From: Sphagnum magellanicum
Taxonomy: Eukaryota > Streptophyta > Sphagnopsida > Sphagnales > Sphagnaceae
Reading direction: 5' to 3'
Assembly: GCA_021904315.1 (NCBI GenBank)
Contig: CM038908.1
Coordinates: 12,792,501 to 12,856,500, forward strand
Length of the DNA stretch: 64,000 nt
Shown here piece after piece: positions 61,556 through 64,000 of the stretch. The stretch's first letter is position 1. Every line of letters begins with the position of its first letter. Below the pieces are notes generated by a model, which searched no databases, was not told the DNA's origin, and saw only the letters and a program-made list of their open reading frames with translations. Position numbers and translations under genes: made by a program.

Positions 61556-62600
61556 ACCATGAGAGTAGGATTGTGCAAATGGTATTGTTATATGTGATTT
61601 GCCTTGTGGGTTGCAAATTTCATGGTAACATGTCACCTTGAAAAATTTCACCTCCTACCATATGAAAAAAAATGTATAGCCATGAAAAAAGAACACATTA
61701 CAATTAAAAATTAAAAACTTACACGTGTGACCTCTAAAATTTTACCATGAAAATTGTAATCACAAAAATTACTTCCATGAAAATATAGTATTTTACATCA
61801 ACAAATTTGACACTATGATATGAATAATCATGAATTACATTGTGCAAATGGTACCATTCCCTTGTTTGACTTGTGGATTGCAAATTTCATAGTAACATGT
61901 CACCTTGAAAATTTTCATATGTAACCATGAAATGCAAAACCTATAATTATGAAAAAAAACTTGTAACCACTAAAAATTAAAAACTTGCTTATTTGACTTC
62001 AAAAGCCCATACTATGAAAATTGTAACCATGAAAATTTTAAATTTTAGATCAATAAATTGAACACCATGTTTAAAGAACCATGAAATTATGCTTGTGCAA
62101 ATTGTACTATACCCTCCTTTCACTTATGGGTTGCAAATTTTGTGGTATCATGTCACCATGAAAAATGACACCTTTAACCAAGAAAAATGATATTTGCAAC
62201 CATTGAAAATTGAAATCTTCTACATACGATCTCAAAATAACATACCATGAAAATTTGAACCATGAAAACTACTACCATGAAATATTGAAAATTTACATTA
62301 GTGGATTTTACATCATGAAATGAGCACCATGAGATTATACTTGCGCAAATCGTGTTGTTCCCTCTTTTGACTTGTGCATTACACATTTTGTGCTAACATG
62401 TCACCATGAAATAATACACTTGTAATCATGAAAAATGACACCTATGATCTTAAAAAGTGATACCTATAACCATAAAAAATTCAAAACTTGCACATGTAAT
62501 CTTGAAAAAAGATACCATGAAAACTACTACCATGAAATTCTAAAAATTAACACAAATAATTTGACACCATGAGATGAGTAAAAAGTATTCCATAACGGCT
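61556..62600 (-). repeat. Inverted array of the ~265-bp satellite
   Basis: Read on the minus strand, the phrases 'catggtgtcaaattt', 'gacatgttaccatgaaattt', 'gcaacccacaag' and 'ggtaccatttgcacaa' recur about four times in the same order as in host segments A-C. The units are more diverged than those in A-C. The array ends at aagtattccata (62590), the reverse complement of the phrase that precedes the satellite in A-C. Confidence 0.78.
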
Positions 62601-64000
62601 AGGGATGCTCTCATAGCAACTCCACAAGTAAGTGCACTGTAAAACAAATTTTGGATGGCAAGAGGCACAACAAAGCCTAACACCTGTTGTTGACCAATCA
62701 AACCTTGAAGCCTAAGGCTTGGGGCTGATTAATGATTGAAACAATCTAGATCTAACTACATGTACTAAAACCATTTCATTAATAATTTGTTAGAATTTCA
62801 GTTTCAAAACATTAAAATCAAGATCAATTCATGGTAATTAAAGAGGAGTAACTTGGTAAATGGAAGGCAAATATGGCTTGGTGATGACGAAAAAAAAGGT
62901 TTAATTTTTTATAAAAACTATTATTATTATTTTAAAAATTCATTTTAATGGTTCAGATTTCTCATTTGGGACAAAAGATTTCAAAACAAAACATTGAACA
63001 AGTACTGGCAACAAATAGATGGACAAGTAACCTTTTTTGACAGCAATATACTATGGGCTATCAACCCTCAAATGTTTCATTTTGAATCCTATTTTTTATT
63101 AAGCAATTTTGCATGGTAATTATTTATTACACCATTAGGCTATATTTTGGCAAAATTCCTCCTTTTTCTTATGTTGAACACCACCTTCTTCACCTTCTCC
63201 TTTTTTTTCTTTTCAGAGGATTCTACACTACTACTACATCATCAACTAAAGTCAGGTAATATTGCCATAAGATTCTAGACCAAGATTCTACCATGAAATT
63301 GAAGTTGAGCCTTCACAAGTATATTTGTAATATTATTCAATCATATTGGTAAAAGATTCAATTATATTCACACATAGATTATTACAATGACATATAAATT
63401 GACGTATGTCAAGTTAAGTAAACCACGGGAACAATGAGATGGTTCTTTAATGTTCAACACACATTGGTGGCCTCATTTACAATTGATTAAATATCAATTT
63501 CAATCCAACTTTAATGATGATTAATGATAAGTATGATTTCAAGACAAGAAAATTGCAAAAATGTGAAATTTTGTTCATCATTTGATATTCTGACACCTTT
63601 GTCAAATGTTTTTGAAGTTGAGTTTTTTCCTTTTTTTGGGTTTTTTGGGGGTTTAATTTCAATGTTATCAAATTGAGCTACTCTAAACCATGGAAGTTTT
63701 AAAGTATTTCAAAGAAAATTAAAATATAAATTATCCATTGCAAAAGGGGGAAAAAATGTTTATCCATTCCATGGAGAGGGTGGTTTATTGAGCACCAATT
63801 GATAGAAGAAATAAGAAAGGAGGAAATTTTTGAATTATTTTCAAATTTAGTTGAAAGCAATGTAAAAGATAATAATTTAAAAATAGATAATGATGGATTA
63901 CATTCACTGGTGTTAGTAATTTCTAAGTCCTATCTGTCTCCAACATTTATTGTAATTTAATTTTAAATTTAATTATTTAAAATATTTAATTGAATTTTTT
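62601..64000. other. AT-rich DNA with a short host-repeat piece
   Basis: 62615-62700 (gcaactccac...aagtgcactg, acaaattttggatggcaaga, gcctaacacctg) matches the host segment in + orientation, next to the inverted satellite, so the two pieces are head to head. From 62700 to the end nothing is recognised. Confidence 0.5.

Overview
The window is nuclear DNA of a land plant. It is AT-rich and CpG-poor, full of simple repeats and decayed mobile DNA. The support for a plant is a five-exon RING-H2 gene of the plant MBR1/MBR2 type, Ran GTPase copies that keep their introns, and Helitrons with plant-type ends (A|TC...CTAG|T). The species cannot be named from the sequence; a large-genome, seed-free plant such as a fern is only a guess.

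Layout. Bases 1-13480 are gene-poor DNA with microsatellites, homopolymers and several minisatellites. Bases 13480-17147 are a GC-richer, pyrimidine-rich stretch that I read as promoter and leader of the only clearly conventional gene. That gene is a 943-residue RING-H2 E3 ubiquitin ligase on the + strand (17148-21197). From 22361 to about 49350 lies a nested mosaic. A block of about 3.8-4.7 kb carrying a complete Ran-like gene (minus strand, introns kept) occurs three times: 22361-26180, 29391-33303 and 42365-47115. A fourth fragment of its 3' flank is at 34105-34390. Copies 2 and 3 are each embedded in a larger duplicated host segment (26852-29390 and 39090-42364). A third host copy (47165-49350) has no Ran block and so shows the empty site. 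At least four Helitrons lie between the blocks, all with their 5'->3' sense on the minus strand: a head-to-tail cluster (26342-26851), a 589-bp element nested in a long-inverted-repeat element (35383-35971 inside 34961-36279), a 2.6-kb element with a decayed helicase frame (36506-39089), and a 475-bp element with exact ends (47318-47792). From 49.4 to 64 kb the DNA is very AT-rich. It holds a decayed eukaryotic integrase-core gene (59240-60190) and an inverted array of the same ~265-bp satellite found in the host segments (61556-62600).

Main result. The first Ran copy can be spliced with GT-AG introns into one open frame of 207 codons. Four of Ran's nucleotide-binding motifs (G1, G3, G4, G5) are altered, and the acidic tail is cut off by a stop codon. 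The altered motifs are shared by all three copies, so they arose before the duplications. The family is therefore either an old pseudogene that was amplified or a divergent pseudo-GTPase. Copies 2 and 3 carry further private breaks (a 10-bp deletion and a nonsense codon).

All exon joins, repeat edges and element ends were read by eye; no alignment or database search was run.
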